Source of the DNA: Acidimicrobiia bacterium
Lineage (GTDB): Bacteria; Actinomycetota; Acidimicrobiia; Acidimicrobiales; Aldehydirespiratoraceae
Assembly (NCBI GenBank): GCA_022820805.1
Contig: JAJEEV010000003.1
Location: forward strand, 1 to 60,455
Reading direction: 5' to 3'
DNA length: 60,455 bases
Of the stretch, positions 9,360 to 17,432 are shown piece by piece. The translations under genes and the position numbers were made by a program. The number at the start of each line of letters is the position of its first letter. The stretch's first letter is position 1. Below the pieces are notes generated by a model, which did not search any database, was not told the DNA's origin, and saw only the letters and a program-made list of their open reading frames with translations.

Positions 9360-11236
9360 GTCCGGGTCTCCCCGGCTCCGTCGTTGCTGCCCGGGTCCGC
9401 CTCAGCTGTGGTCGTCGTCGGCACCGTGGCGGGCTCGGCGCGGCGACGGTCCCCGAGCCCGGCGTCGAGCACGGCCGGGACGCGCAGCTGGCGCAGCGAG
9501 TACTCCGCGATCTTGCTGACGGCGGGCGCGGCCAGGCCGCCGCCCGAGATGACGTCGCCCTTGGGCTGGTCGACGACGACGAGCACGACGAGCGCCGGGC
9601 CGTCGTCATTGCTCACGATCCCCGCGAAGGTGGCGGTGTGGTGGCGGCCGATCAGCTCGTTCCTCTCGTTGACGCACTGGTAGCCGATGTCGCAGGGCTG
9701 CCAGGCGGTGCCGGTCTTGCCGGCGACGGTGAAGCCCTCCACCACCGCCTGCTGGCCGGTTCCGAACAGCACCACCGACTCCAGCATCCTCATCAGCGAC
9801 GACGCCATGTCCGAACTGAGGATGCGTACCGGCGCCGGACCCTCGTTCCCGGCGATGCGGTCCCTGTCGTCGATGAGCCGCAGCGGCACCCGCACCCCGT
9901 CGTTGGCGATCGTGTTGTACACCTGCAGCATCTGGAGGGGAGTCACCGCCAGCCCCTGGCCGATCGCCATGTTGGGGAGGCTGAGCCCGTTCCACTTGCT
10001 CAGCGGAGGCAGGATTCCCTTCGACTCGCCCTTGAAGTCCAGGGCGGTGCGGGAACCGAAGCCGAAGGCCCGCATCGTCTGGTAGAGGCGGTCCTCGCCG
10101 GTCATCTGGGCCATCTTGATCGTTCCGATGTTCGACGACCGGGCGACGATCTCGGTGGGAGTCCACTCCACGTCCGGGTGAGTCGGGGTGTCCTCGAAGC
10201 GGTGCTCCCAGATGCTGAGGTACGACGGCACCTCGATCCCGACGTCTTCCTGTACCGCGCCGCTCGACAACGCCGCGGCCGCGGTGACGGGCTTGAATAC
10301 CGAACCGGGCTCGTAGGTCCAGGTGGCCGCGAGGTTGTGGCGCGTGCAGTTGACGATGCCGTCGGACCCGCGGGCCACGTTCGCCATCGCGATGATCTCC
10401 CCGGTGGCGGGAAGTGAGACCAGGGCCACCCCGGAGGACGCGCCCGCGGAAGCGACGACGTCGAACAGCATCGACTCGGCCTGGAACTGGATGTTGCGGT
10501 CCAGGGTCATGGTGACGTCCTGTCCCACGGTGGGCGCGATCACTTCCTCGAGGCCGCCGGGGATGGTCGTTCCGTCCACCCCCACTTCCTTCGTCACGCG
10601 GCCGGGAACGCCCGAGAGGTGCTCGTCGTAGGTCTCCTCGAGCCCGCTCATCCCCACATGGTCGATGTTGACGCGGCCCACTGCGGCCAGCGCCGAGCAG
10701 TCGCCGTTGGGGTGCTCGCGTCGCGGTTCCGAGATGACCTTGACGCCGTCGATGCCCAGGCTGCGCACCTGCTCGCCGACCTCCGGATCGATCTGCCGCA
10801 CGATGTAGCGGAAGGCGCCCTCGCCCTGCAACTTCCCGATCAACTCGGCGGCATCGATCCCCAGGACGTCCGAGAGGGCCGCGGCCGCGCCGTGGGGATC
10901 CTCGATCAAGCGGGGGTCCACGACGACGGTCGCCGCCGGAAGCGACAGGGCGATCGTGCGGCCGTTGCGGTCGATCACCGTTCCGCGGGGTGCGGGCACC
11001 GTGATCTCGCCGATCGGGATGGCGATGTCCTCGAGGATCCGCGGGTCCGGGGTCGCCTGGACGTCGATGATGCGGTAGACGAGGCCGCCCAGAGCGAGCA
11101 GCAGGATCACCAGAACGGCCACGACCCGGCCCCGGTTCACAAGCTGGCGTCCCGTGATCGAGCGAACCGGTTCCCCCGATCCCCAACGGCTCGGATGCCG
11201 CGACGATCCGCCGGAGCGTGGCCCGGGCGGCGTCAC
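9356..11236 (-). CDS. ftsI: Class B penicillin-binding protein FtsI/PBP3
   Basis: Septal transpeptidase partner of FtsW; membrane anchored, catalytic domain outside the membrane. The 626 residues show a membrane segment at about 37-55, the PBP dimer-type N-domain (RGTVIDRNGRTIA at about 84-96), and the transpeptidase motifs SVFK (catalytic Ser312), SSN (367-369) and KTGTA (507-511). No PASTA repeats are present. The C-terminal 30 residues are Thr/Asp/Glu-rich and probably disordered. The ATG at 11236 overlaps ftsL by 4 bases. Confidence 0.95.
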   Translation of the reverse strand: MTPPGPRSGGSSRHPSRWGSGEPVRSITGRQLVNRGRVVAVLVILLLALGGLVYRIIDVQATPDPRILEDIAIPIGEITVPAPRGTVIDRNGRTIALSLPAATVVVDPRLIEDPHGAAAALSDVLGIDAAELIGKLQGEGAFRYIVRQIDPEVGEQVRSLGIDGVKVISEPRREHPNGDCSALAAVGRVNIDHVGMSGLEETYDEHLSGVPGRVTKEVGVDGTTIPGGLEEVIAPTVGQDVTMTLDRNIQFQAESMLFDVVASAGASSGVALVSLPATGEIIAMANVARGSDGIVNCTRHNLAATWTYEPGSVFKPVTAAAALSSGAVQEDVGIEVPSYLSIWEHRFEDTPTHPDVEWTPTEIVARSSNIGTIKMAQMTGEDRLYQTMRAFGFGSRTALDFKGESKGILPPLSKWNGLSLPNMAIGQGLAVTPLQMLQVYNTIANDGVRVPLRLIDDRDRIAGNEGPAPVRILSSDMASSLMRMLESVVLFGTGQQAVVEGFTVAGKTGTAWQPCDIGYQCVNERNELIGRHHTATFAGIVSNDDGPALVVLVVVDQPKGDVISGGGLAAPAVSKIAEYSLRQLRVPAVLDAGLGDRRRAEPATVPTTTTAEADPGSNDGAGETRT

Positions 11237-11748
11237 CCGGCCGACTTCCCTGTGGTGTGAGCTCCGGCCGCCAGCCCGGCGACCGCCCCGGCGGGATCGG
11301 TGGCCTCGGGCTGCTGGAATCCCGATGATTCGAGGCTGAAGGGGTCGGCCACCGGTGGTAGCAGCCGTCCGGGTCCGACCGGGGTCAGCACGACCAGTTC
11401 GGCCGCCGGCACGAGACCGACGGAACGGGCGTGCTCAGCCAGGCCCTCCGGCGAGTCGAGGAAGGCGATCTCCGCCTGCAACTGGTCGATCTGTTCGCGG
11501 CTCTGCTGGTTTCGTTCGATCAGATCGTCGAGCGAGGCCTGGTTCTCGACGAGCACCGCGTGCAGCGCGGCGAGGGCCAGGCAGACCACGAACATGCCCA
11601 GAGCCAGCAGCGTGCCGACGTCGGTGATGGATCGGCGGGCCGTTGCGGGGGCCGAGGCGACCTTGAGGCTTCGTGCCTTGGTCCCGGGCTCTGACGCGGG
11701 CGTGGCTGGTGCCCGCTGCGTCGCGCGCCCTTGAGACCGGGGTGCCAT
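11233..11748 (-). CDS. ftsL: FtsL-like division protein
   Basis: Small bitopic divisome protein expected to pair with FtsB-like partners and regulate FtsWI. It has 171 aa: a basic N-terminus (1-42), one membrane segment (about 45-67), and a predicted coiled coil (about 68-97, rich in Gln/Glu/Leu) followed by LDSPEGLAEHARSVGLV, as in actinobacterial FtsL/septum-formation-initiator proteins. A Pro/Gly/Ala-rich tail follows. Assignment rests on topology and its position between rsmH and ftsI; primary sequence conservation is weak in this family. Its ATG shares one base with the rsmH stop (TGATG). Confidence 0.85.
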   Translation of the reverse strand: MAPRSQGRATQRAPATPASEPGTKARSLKVASAPATARRSITDVGTLLALGMFVVCLALAALHAVLVENQASLDDLIERNQQSREQIDQLQAEIAFLDSPEGLAEHARSVGLVPAAELVVLTPVGPGRLLPPVADPFSLESSGFQQPEATDPAGAVAGLAAGAHTTGKSAG

Positions 11749-12707
11749 CAGACATCCCTGGTGAGGCGTTCCACGGCCCGCAGTCGCGCCGAGCCCGCCC
11801 TGTGGTTGGCGGCCCTCTCCGACTCCGTCGGCGTGCGGGCCCGTCGCGACAGCAGCCGCACGGTGGCCGCGGGACCGGGGGCCGGAGGCAGGCCCGGGCG
11901 CGGCGGCGGGTTCTCGCCGGCCGCGCCCCGGAAGACCGACTTGACGATCCGGTCCTCGCCGGAGTGATACGCCAGCACGACGCAGCGCCCCCGGTCGGCC
12001 AGACGCTCGATGGCGCCGGTGAGGGCTCGCTCGAGCATCTCCAACTCGCCGTTCACCTCGATCCTGAGGGCCTGGAACGTGCGCCGGGCGGGGTGCGCGC
12101 GCCGGCGGGCCGGCGCCGGAACGGCTGCGGCGACGGCCCGGGAGAGTTGGGCCGTGGTGGCGAACGGCCTCTCGGCCACGATGGCAGCCGCGATGCGGCG
12201 TGCGTGGCGCTCGTCGGCGTTGCGGCGGAGGATGCCGGCGAGGTCACGCTCATCGGCGCCGTTGACGATGTCTGCGGCGGTGACCCCGGCGGTGGGGTCC
12301 ATCCGCATGTCGAGCGGCCCGTCGAGGCGGTAGCTGAAGCCTCGTTCGGGCCGGTCGAGCTGGGTGGAGCTCACGCCGAGGTCGAAGAGGCAGCCGGCGA
12401 TCCGGGTCTCACCGATGCCGTCCAGCACCGGTCCGAGGGCGTCGAAGGCGGCATGGCGCAGCGTCACCCGGCCGCTGTGAGGGGTGAGGCGCTCCGCCGT
12501 GGCCTGCAGCGCGTCGGGATCCCGGTCCAGCCCCAGCAGGCGTATCTGCGGCAGGCTCTCGAGGAGCGCCGCGGCGTGGCCGCCGCCCCCGACGGTGGCG
12601 TCGACGAGGATGCCCTCGGGCACCTCGCGCAGCACCTCCACGACCTCGCGGCACATCACCGGCTCGTGGTGGTATGGGGGCTGGCTGGCTCCGGTCTCGC
12701 CGCTCAT
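11748..12707 (-). CDS. rsmH: 16S rRNA (cytosine(1402)-N(4))-methyltransferase RsmH (MraW)
   Basis: SAM-dependent N4 methylation of C1402 in 16S rRNA. The 319 aa begin with the typical HHEPVMCREVVEVL, then the SAM loop DATVGGGGHAAALLE (37-51), GLDRDPDAL, FDLGVSSTQLDRPERGFSY and, near the C-terminus, VVLAYHSGEDRIVKSVFR. The ATG at 12707 was chosen because it begins the conserved domain; the open frame upstream covers a non-coding spacer carrying a large inverted repeat. Confidence 0.95.
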   Translation of the reverse strand: MSGETGASQPPYHHEPVMCREVVEVLREVPEGILVDATVGGGGHAAALLESLPQIRLLGLDRDPDALQATAERLTPHSGRVTLRHAAFDALGPVLDGIGETRIAGCLFDLGVSSTQLDRPERGFSYRLDGPLDMRMDPTAGVTAADIVNGADERDLAGILRRNADERHARRIAAAIVAERPFATTAQLSRAVAAAVPAPARRRAHPARRTFQALRIEVNGELEMLERALTGAIERLADRGRCVVLAYHSGEDRIVKSVFRGAAGENPPPRPGLPPAPGPAATVRLLSRRARTPTESERAANHRAGSARLRAVERLTRDV

Positions 12708-13008
12708 GGGCGGCTGGGCCCCGGCATGCTCCGCCCAACCGCTCTCGGCACGGCCTCGAGTGCCCAGGCTCCGCGTCGCCCGGTCATCTGCAGTTCCCCG
12801 ACCGACGGCGCACGTCGGGATTTCTCCCCCGATCGAGCTAATGGCAAGCGGGCGGAGTACGGGTCTTCCATCTGCCAATCGGGGAACTGCACATGACCGG
12901 ACGAGCCCTTGGCGACTCTCGCGGCCTCTGTGGTGTTGGTGGTTGTGTCTGTCTGGGTGGATGCGGTCCTTGGGGTCGGTCTTGAGACTGGGTCGAAGGG
13001 TGGGGCGA
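12708..13008. other. 301-nt non-coding spacer between mraZ and rsmH
   Basis: An otherwise gap-free operon is interrupted here. I find no convincing gene in either strand. The rsmH-proximal half contains a long 22-bp inverted repeat with an inner hairpin (listed separately). The mraZ-proximal part (12930-12975) is a strongly biased G/T tract on the plus strand, C/A-rich on the transcribed strand. An untranslated regulatory leader or a processing region for rsmH is the simplest reading. Confidence 0.6.
12780..12900. repeat. 22-bp inverted repeat with one mismatch enclosing an inner hairpin
   Basis: Positions 12780-12801 and 12879-12900 are reverse complements over 22 bp with a single mismatch (12788 against 12892), separated by 77 nt. 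Inside, CCGACG (12802-12807) and CGTCGG (12813-12818) form a second perfect stem with a 5-nt loop. There is no flanking target duplication and no T tract, so neither an obvious MITE nor a classical terminator. It could fold in the mraZ-rsmH transcript as an attenuator or processing structure. Confidence 0.7.
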
Positions 13009-13458
13009 TCAGGCACTGGCGATCCCCCGCCCGTGGGTGATGGCGTCGGCGAGGCGCTCGGTGCCCACGGACCGCACCTCCGTCCAGCGCTCGGGGTTCC
13101 AGATCTCGATGCGGCGGATCATGCCGGTGACGATCACCCGGCGTTCGAGTCCGGCCCCGTCCCGCAGGTGGGACAGGATCCGCATGCGCCCCTGTGCGTC
13201 GGGAACCACGAAGTCGGCCTGGGCCGAGAAGCTCCGCAGAGCGTTGATGTCCACCTGCCCCTTGCCCACCTGGGACCGGAGCTCCTCGGCGGTGCGGGCG
13301 AACTCGTCGATCGGCAGGATGCCGACACAGGAGTCCAGAGCCGTGACGTAGGCGCCGTCGGCCAGGTGGCTGCGGAACCCAGCCGGCAGGATCAGCCGGC
13401 CCTTGCCGTCGATGGTGTGTTCGTGGACGCCGACGAACAACGTGCGGGGGGCGGTCAT
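13009..13458 (-). CDS. mraZ: Transcriptional regulator MraZ
   Basis: SpoVT/AbrB-fold DNA-binding protein that autoregulates the dcw operon. The 149 residues contain two copies of the fold: FVGVHEHTIDGKGRLILPAGFR at the N-terminus and VVPDAQGRMRILSHLR in the second half. It is the first gene of the cluster, directly behind a recognisable promoter. A 301-nt gap to rsmH is unusual compared with the overlapping genes that follow. Confidence 0.93.
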   Translation of the reverse strand: MTAPRTLFVGVHEHTIDGKGRLILPAGFRSHLADGAYVTALDSCVGILPIDEFARTAEELRSQVGKGQVDINALRSFSAQADFVVPDAQGRMRILSHLRDGAGLERRVIVTGMIRRIEIWNPERWTEVRSVGTERLADAITHGRGIASA

Positions 13459-13517
13459 CGTCGACGCTCACGCTCGTCCACATCGAGCCAGTGCCCTCAC
13501 CGGGGCACCAAGTTCGA

Positions 13518-13569
13518 CTCCCGAGTACTCCACAGCGCTCTAAAATACACCCTTCCGCGCCACCGTCAA
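13518..13569 (-). promoter_or_regulatory. Candidate mraZ promoter and MraZ operator
   Basis: On the minus strand, TTGACG (13569-13564) lies 16 bases before TATTTT (13547-13542), a good sigma-A-like pair. Just downstream, the segment at 13533-13518 reads GTGGAGTACTCGGGAG, with two GGAG-type boxes spaced by five bases and a central GAGTACTC palindrome, resembling the repeated TGGGA/TGGAG boxes bound by MraZ. A box overlapping the start region would fit autorepression. Assignment is by pattern only. Confidence 0.55.
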
Positions 13570-13574
13570 GTATT

Positions 13575-13594
13575 GGCGGAGAAAATCCTCCGCC
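13575..13594 (-). terminator. Possible terminator hairpin behind the lipoate ligase-like gene
   Basis: GGCGGAG (13575-13581) and CTCCGCC (13588-13594) form a perfect 7-bp stem with a 6-nt AT-rich loop, 35 nt downstream of the stop of the minus-strand gene ending at 13630 and just upstream of the mraZ -35 box. The following T run is weak (AATACTT), so termination efficiency is uncertain. Confidence 0.35.
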
Positions 13595-13602
13595 CGTCAG
13601 GG

Positions 13603-13644
13603 GTGGGCCCGGATCAGCGTGGGCCCGGATCAGCGTGGGCCCGG
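13603..13644. repeat. 16-bp tandem repeat (2.6 copies)
   Basis: GTGGGCCCGGATCAGC occurs at 13603-13618 and 13619-13634, followed by a partial third unit (13635-13644). The array covers the stop codon region of the lipoate ligase-like gene, whose stop lies within the second unit. It is probably a slippage-generated array without a specific function. Confidence 0.8.
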
Positions 13645-14409
13645 CGGCTGCAGTGCCCGGATCAGGGCCTCGGTCAGATCGGCTTCGGTCGTGTCGATGG
13701 CCGTGCAGCGGCCGGCGAGGACGGTCCGGCCCTCGGCTCGCTCCGGCCCGCCGAGGTCCAGCAGGTCCAGTTCGTCGAGACTGTCGCCGGCGGAGCGGGC
13801 CGCGGCCTGAGCGCCCCTGGGCTGCACCCGGGCTGCGGTCTGGATCCGCACCTGATCCCGGCTGCGGCGCTGGCTGACTCCCACGACCTTCCGACCGCCC
13901 ACCGACACCTCGCCGGGACCGGTGCCCGCAAAGCACACCAGCCGCCCCCAGCGGTCCGCGACGAGCCGGCCGGCGTGGACCGAGCAGGGCGCGGCGGCGA
14001 ATGGCGCCGCCACTGACGACCACAGTCGCCCGACCCAGTCGGCTGCCCGGATCACGTCGTCGTGCCAGAGCGGATCGCCGGCTGCCACGAAGAAGTCCGC
14101 CCACACCTGGCGTCCGGGCCACAGCAGCACCGCACCGCCGCCACTGCGCCGACGCAGCACCTCGACGCCGAAGCGCGCGGCCCGGCGCTCGTCGGCCGTG
14201 CCGTCCTTCTGACTGCTCCCAAGCACAAGGCCCGGTCCGTCCACGGTGTAGATCCTGGCCAGCCTGGGCGTGCGCCGCGGCCACTCGTCCGACGCGAACA
14301 GGTCGGAGACCGAGCCGCGCCGGTGCTCGATCCTCCAGCCCGGATCGCGGAGGCTGCTTGCTCGGGCTGCGGCCGGGGAGCGTCCAGCCGGCTCGCCGCT
14401 CGCGCTCAC
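13630..14409 (-). CDS. Lipoate-protein ligase A-like protein (BPL/LplA fold)
   Basis: Predicted ligase or octanoyl/lipoyl transferase of the BPL_LplA_LipB superfamily. The 259 residues show RRRSGGGAVLL (87-96; the family's RRxSGGG loop) and GGRKVVGVSQRR (171-182), with Lys174 at the position of the catalytic lysine. A C-terminal accessory domain typical of full LplA is not evident. The GTG at 14409 overlaps the upstream HNH gene stop (GTGA). Substrate (lipoate, octanoate or other) cannot be told from sequence. Confidence 0.7.
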   Translation of the reverse strand: MSASGEPAGRSPAAARASSLRDPGWRIEHRRGSVSDLFASDEWPRRTPRLARIYTVDGPGLVLGSSQKDGTADERRAARFGVEVLRRRSGGGAVLLWPGRQVWADFFVAAGDPLWHDDVIRAADWVGRLWSSVAAPFAAAPCSVHAGRLVADRWGRLVCFAGTGPGEVSVGGRKVVGVSQRRSRDQVRIQTAARVQPRGAQAAARSAGDSLDELDLLDLGGPERAEGRTVLAGRCTAIDTTEADLTEALIRALQPPGPR

Positions 14410-14918
14410 GCCGTGCGCAGGTCGCTTCCGGGTCTCAGGTACGGCGCCCACACCTCGGGAACAGGCCCCGCGGCGATCTCGACCCAGGTCGACGGCGCCG
14501 GCGGCTCGGGCCGGCGGCGCAGCATCATCCCGCTCTCGCTCGGCAGGCGGTCGCGCTTCTTGGCGTTGCAGCGGCGGCACGCAGCCACCACATTCACCCA
14601 GGTGTGCTGCCCACCCCGGCTGCGGGGCACGACGTGGTCCATTGTCTCGGCCCGGGCGCCGCAGTACTGGCAGGCCTCACGGTCCCGTGCGAACACAGCC
14701 CGCCGGTTCGGGGAGCGGTGCCGGGGGCGGGGAACGCTCACGTAGTGGCTCAGCCGGACCACCGACGGAACCTCCACCGATCTCCGCTCGGACCGGAAGG
14801 CGCGTCCGGTGGCGTGAAGCGTCTCCACCTTCTCGGCCAGCACCAGGCACACGGCGCGGCGGGCGCTCACCACCGCGAGCGGCTCGAACGTGGCGTTGAG
14901 GACCAGTACCCCGGACAT
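14406..14918 (-). CDS. HNH endonuclease domain protein
   Basis: A 170-aa protein beginning MSGVLVLNATFEPLAVVSARRAV, which together with the C-terminal half (CQYCGARAETMDHVVPRSRGG...CRRCNAKK) is the form of the widespread housekeeping HNH protein of actinobacteria and cyanobacteria. Two CxxC pairs would hold structural zinc; DH and the following N belong to the HNH catalytic core. Its physiological substrate is not known; nothing here suggests a mobile element. It overlaps the lipoate ligase-like gene by 4 bases. Confidence 0.85.
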   Translation of the reverse strand: MSGVLVLNATFEPLAVVSARRAVCLVLAEKVETLHATGRAFRSERRSVEVPSVVRLSHYVSVPRPRHRSPNRRAVFARDREACQYCGARAETMDHVVPRSRGGQHTWVNVVAACRRCNAKKRDRLPSESGMMLRRRPEPPAPSTWVEIAAGPVPEVWAPYLRPGSDLRTA

Positions 14919-14928
14919 CGGGGGCAGG

Positions 14929-15219
14929 CTAGCCGTGCTCAGCCCTTGGTTGCAGCCGGCGGGAGCGCTGGGCCCTGCACCACTCGAGCCACACGACCAG
15001 GTCGGCCGCCGAGGGAGCCTTCCCGGCATCGCCGTACATCGTCTCGGACCGGAAGCGCACCAGGTCGGCCCGGGGCAGAGGCAGGAATGGAGGGCGACGC
15101 CACCACCGGTCCGGGGCGAAGCGAATCAGCTGAGCCACCGCGACAGGCCACAGTCGAGGTCTGGCCGCCACCGCGCCGGCCGACCGCAGCGCCAACCCGG
15201 CGACCACCACAGCACGCAC
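14929..15219 (-). CDS. Small conserved hypothetical protein
   Basis: A 96-aa basic protein with the block WWRRPPFLPLPRADLVRFRSETMYGDAG, ending 10 nt before the HNH gene on the same strand. I do not recognise a catalytic motif. Same-strand packing with the HNH gene and coherent protein composition support a real gene; function unknown. Confidence 0.7.
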   Translation of the reverse strand: MRAVVVAGLALRSAGAVAARPRLWPVAVAQLIRFAPDRWWRRPPFLPLPRADLVRFRSETMYGDAGKAPSAADLVVWLEWCRAQRSRRLQPRAEHG

Positions 15220-15310
15220 GCCCGGAGCCTATCCACGCGCCCTCCCGGCCCTCGTCGACGCCGCGCTGCCAGCGATCGGGGAGAATCTCGCAGCGGTACG
15301 CTGGCCCGCG

Positions 15311-16255
15311 ATGGCCGACTTCGAAGAACAGTTCAGGTTGATCCAGCGGAACATGGAGCTAGCCGTCAAGGGCAAGCCCGGCGTCATCGAGCATCTGATC
15401 CTGGCCCTGGTCAGCGGGGGTCACGTGCTGATCGAAGACGTGCCGGGCGTGGGCAAGACCAGTCTGGGCAAGGCGCTGGCCCGCAGCATCGATGTCAGCT
15501 TCGGCCGGATCCAGTTCACTCCGGACCTGCTGCCCGTCGACATCACGGGCACGTCGGTGTTCAACCGGGCCGCTGGATCGTTCGAGTTCCGTGCGGGGCC
15601 GATCTTCTCGAACATCGTCCTGGCCGACGAGATCAACCGTGCCTCGCCCAAGGCCCAGTCGGCCCTGCTGGAGGCCATGGGAGAGCAGCAGGTCACCATA
15701 GACGGCGTCACCCGGTCCCTGGAACCCCCCTTCACGGTGATCGCCACCCAGAATCCGCTCGAGTACGAGGGCACCTACCCCCTGCCCGAGAGCCAGATGG
15801 ATCGCTTTCTCATGCGCCTGCAGGTGGGCTACCCGGACCCGGTGTCCGAGGACGCGATCCTCGTGTCCCGGGGCGCTCAGGAGCCCGTGGACCTCATCGG
15901 GCCGGTGGCCGACGCGACGGTCGTCCAATGGATGTCGGAGCGGCTCGAGGAAGTGCATGTCTCGGGCCCCCTGCGCTCCTACCTGCTCGACGTGGCCGGC
16001 GCCACGCGGCGCCATCCAGGCCTGTCGCTGGGGCTGTCCCCCAGGGGGGTGCTGGCCGTGCTGAGGGTGGCGCGTGCCCGGGCGGCCTCGCAGAGCCGCG
16101 ACTACGTGACCCCCGACGACATCAAGGCGCTGGCCGGTGTGATGCTCCCGCACCGTCTCCTGGCCAGGCCCGACAGCAGAGTGCGGGGTCTGGGCTCCGC
16201 CGACATCGTCACCGAGATAATCGACTCCGTGCCAGTGCCGCGCAAGGGCGGGTGA
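15311..16255 (+). CDS. MoxR-family AAA+ ATPase
   Basis: Chaperone-like AAA ATPase. The 314 residues have Walker A GVGKTS (46-51) within EDVPGVGKTSLGKAL, Walker B LADEINRASPK, sensor-1 VIATQNPLEYEGTYPLPESQ and a C-terminal lid domain. It is the first gene of a three-gene plus-strand operon with a DUF58 protein and a transglutaminase, a common actinobacterial arrangement. The 91-nt region before it separates it from the divergent 96-aa gene and should contain its promoter. Confidence 0.93.
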   Translation: MADFEEQFRLIQRNMELAVKGKPGVIEHLILALVSGGHVLIEDVPGVGKTSLGKALARSIDVSFGRIQFTPDLLPVDITGTSVFNRAAGSFEFRAGPIFSNIVLADEINRASPKAQSALLEAMGEQQVTIDGVTRSLEPPFTVIATQNPLEYEGTYPLPESQMDRFLMRLQVGYPDPVSEDAILVSRGAQEPVDLIGPVADATVVQWMSERLEEVHVSGPLRSYLLDVAGATRRHPGLSLGLSPRGVLAVLRVARARAASQSRDYVTPDDIKALAGVMLPHRLLARPDSRVRGLGSADIVTEIIDSVPVPRKGG

Positions 16256-16256
16256 C

Positions 16257-17432
16257 GTGCCCACGTCGACAGGCTGGCGGCTGCTCGCACTGGGCCTCGC
16301 CTCCGTTGTCGCAGGCCGAGCGTTCGGGATTCTCGAGTTCTACGTGATCGGGGCCACGGCCATCGGCGCGGTGGTCGTCGCGCTGGTGGTCCGGCTGGTT
16401 CACCCCTCCCGTCTGTCGCTGGCCCGCCGGGTATCGTCGGTGATGGTGGCGGTGTCGGAGCCGGTCGACGTGACGCTGCAGGTCACGAACCGCTCCAAGC
16501 TCCCGTCGCCGACGGCTCTCCTCAACGAGCGGGTGAGCGGAGCGGCCGACGCCCGCTTCAGCCTCGCCCCGGTGCCCGGCGCGTCGACTGTGGCCGGCAG
16601 CTACCGTCTGGAGCCCACGCGCCGGGGCGTGCTCGAGATCGGTCCGACGATCGTCGGTGACGTCGACGGCCTCGGGCTGGCACGGCGACGGCAGTCCTTC
16701 GGCCGGCGCACGCGGGTCGTCGTCCATCCGCCCATCGAGCCGCTGGTGTCGCCGCGCCTGCCGGTTGGCGGCGCCCTGTCGCTGCCCAGCGACTTCCATC
16801 GCCGGTCGATCGGGCTCGAGAGCGACGAGTTCGACGTCCTGCGCCCGTACGTGGAGGGCGACGACCTCCGTCACATCCATTGGCGCTCCACGGCGCGACT
16901 CGACGAGTTCACGGTGAGGCGCTTCCAGCCGTCGCGACCGGGTCGCATGACCGTGATCATCGACACCCGCCCCCCGGGCGATCTCGTGAGCACGCAGGAT
17001 CGCACCACCTCGGTGGCCGCGTCGATCGTCTGCGCGGTGCTCCGCTCCGGCGACGAGGCCCAGATCCTCACGACCGACGGCCGCAGGACCCCGTTGCTCG
17101 TCCACGTCTCCGAGGTCGGTGTGGCGCTCGAGTTCCTGGCGCTGCTGGAGGGCGGGCGGCAGGAAGTCGACGTCCAGATGATCGACAGCGGGTCCGTGGT
17201 GGTGGCCGTGTCGGCCTCGCCCGACGCCATCGACGATGACGGCGCCCGCCATGAGCTGGCCCAGCGACTGGAGGCCTCGCTGGTCGTCACCTACGGCTCC
17301 GGGCATCAGGGGACCGCGGCCCCGGGAGTGGACCGCGAGGGCGGCTGGATACATCTGACCGGCCCCGGCCAGCTCCCGGACTTGTGGCGGCTCCCCGCAT
17401 TGGCGGGCCGCCCCGGCGCCGCTCTGGCGTGA
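16257..17432 (+). CDS. DUF58 domain membrane protein
   Basis: A 391-aa protein with two N-terminal membrane segments (about 7-48) followed by a beta-rich region and the DUF58 core (RPYVEGDDLRHIHWRSTARLDEFTVRRFQPSRPGRM). DUF58 proteins resemble von Willebrand A-type folds and usually partner with MoxR ATPases. The GTG start is 1 base after the moxR stop. Its 3' end overlaps the transglutaminase gene by 4 bases. Confidence 0.9.
   Translation: MPTSTGWRLLALGLASVVAGRAFGILEFYVIGATAIGAVVVALVVRLVHPSRLSLARRVSSVMVAVSEPVDVTLQVTNRSKLPSPTALLNERVSGAADARFSLAPVPGASTVAGSYRLEPTRRGVLEIGPTIVGDVDGLGLARRRQSFGRRTRVVVHPPIEPLVSPRLPVGGALSLPSDFHRRSIGLESDEFDVLRPYVEGDDLRHIHWRSTARLDEFTVRRFQPSRPGRMTVIIDTRPPGDLVSTQDRTTSVAASIVCAVLRSGDEAQILTTDGRRTPLLVHVSEVGVALEFLALLEGGRQEVDVQMIDSGSVVVAVSASPDAIDDDGARHELAQRLEASLVVTYGSGHQGTAAPGVDREGGWIHLTGPGQLPDLWRLPALAGRPGAALA

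Noticed and set aside
12850..13008. Small coding gene in the mraZ-rsmH spacer
   Set aside because: A minus-strand frame is open through it, but the residues follow the inverted repeat and biased tract with no start codon plus ribosome site and no family resemblance.
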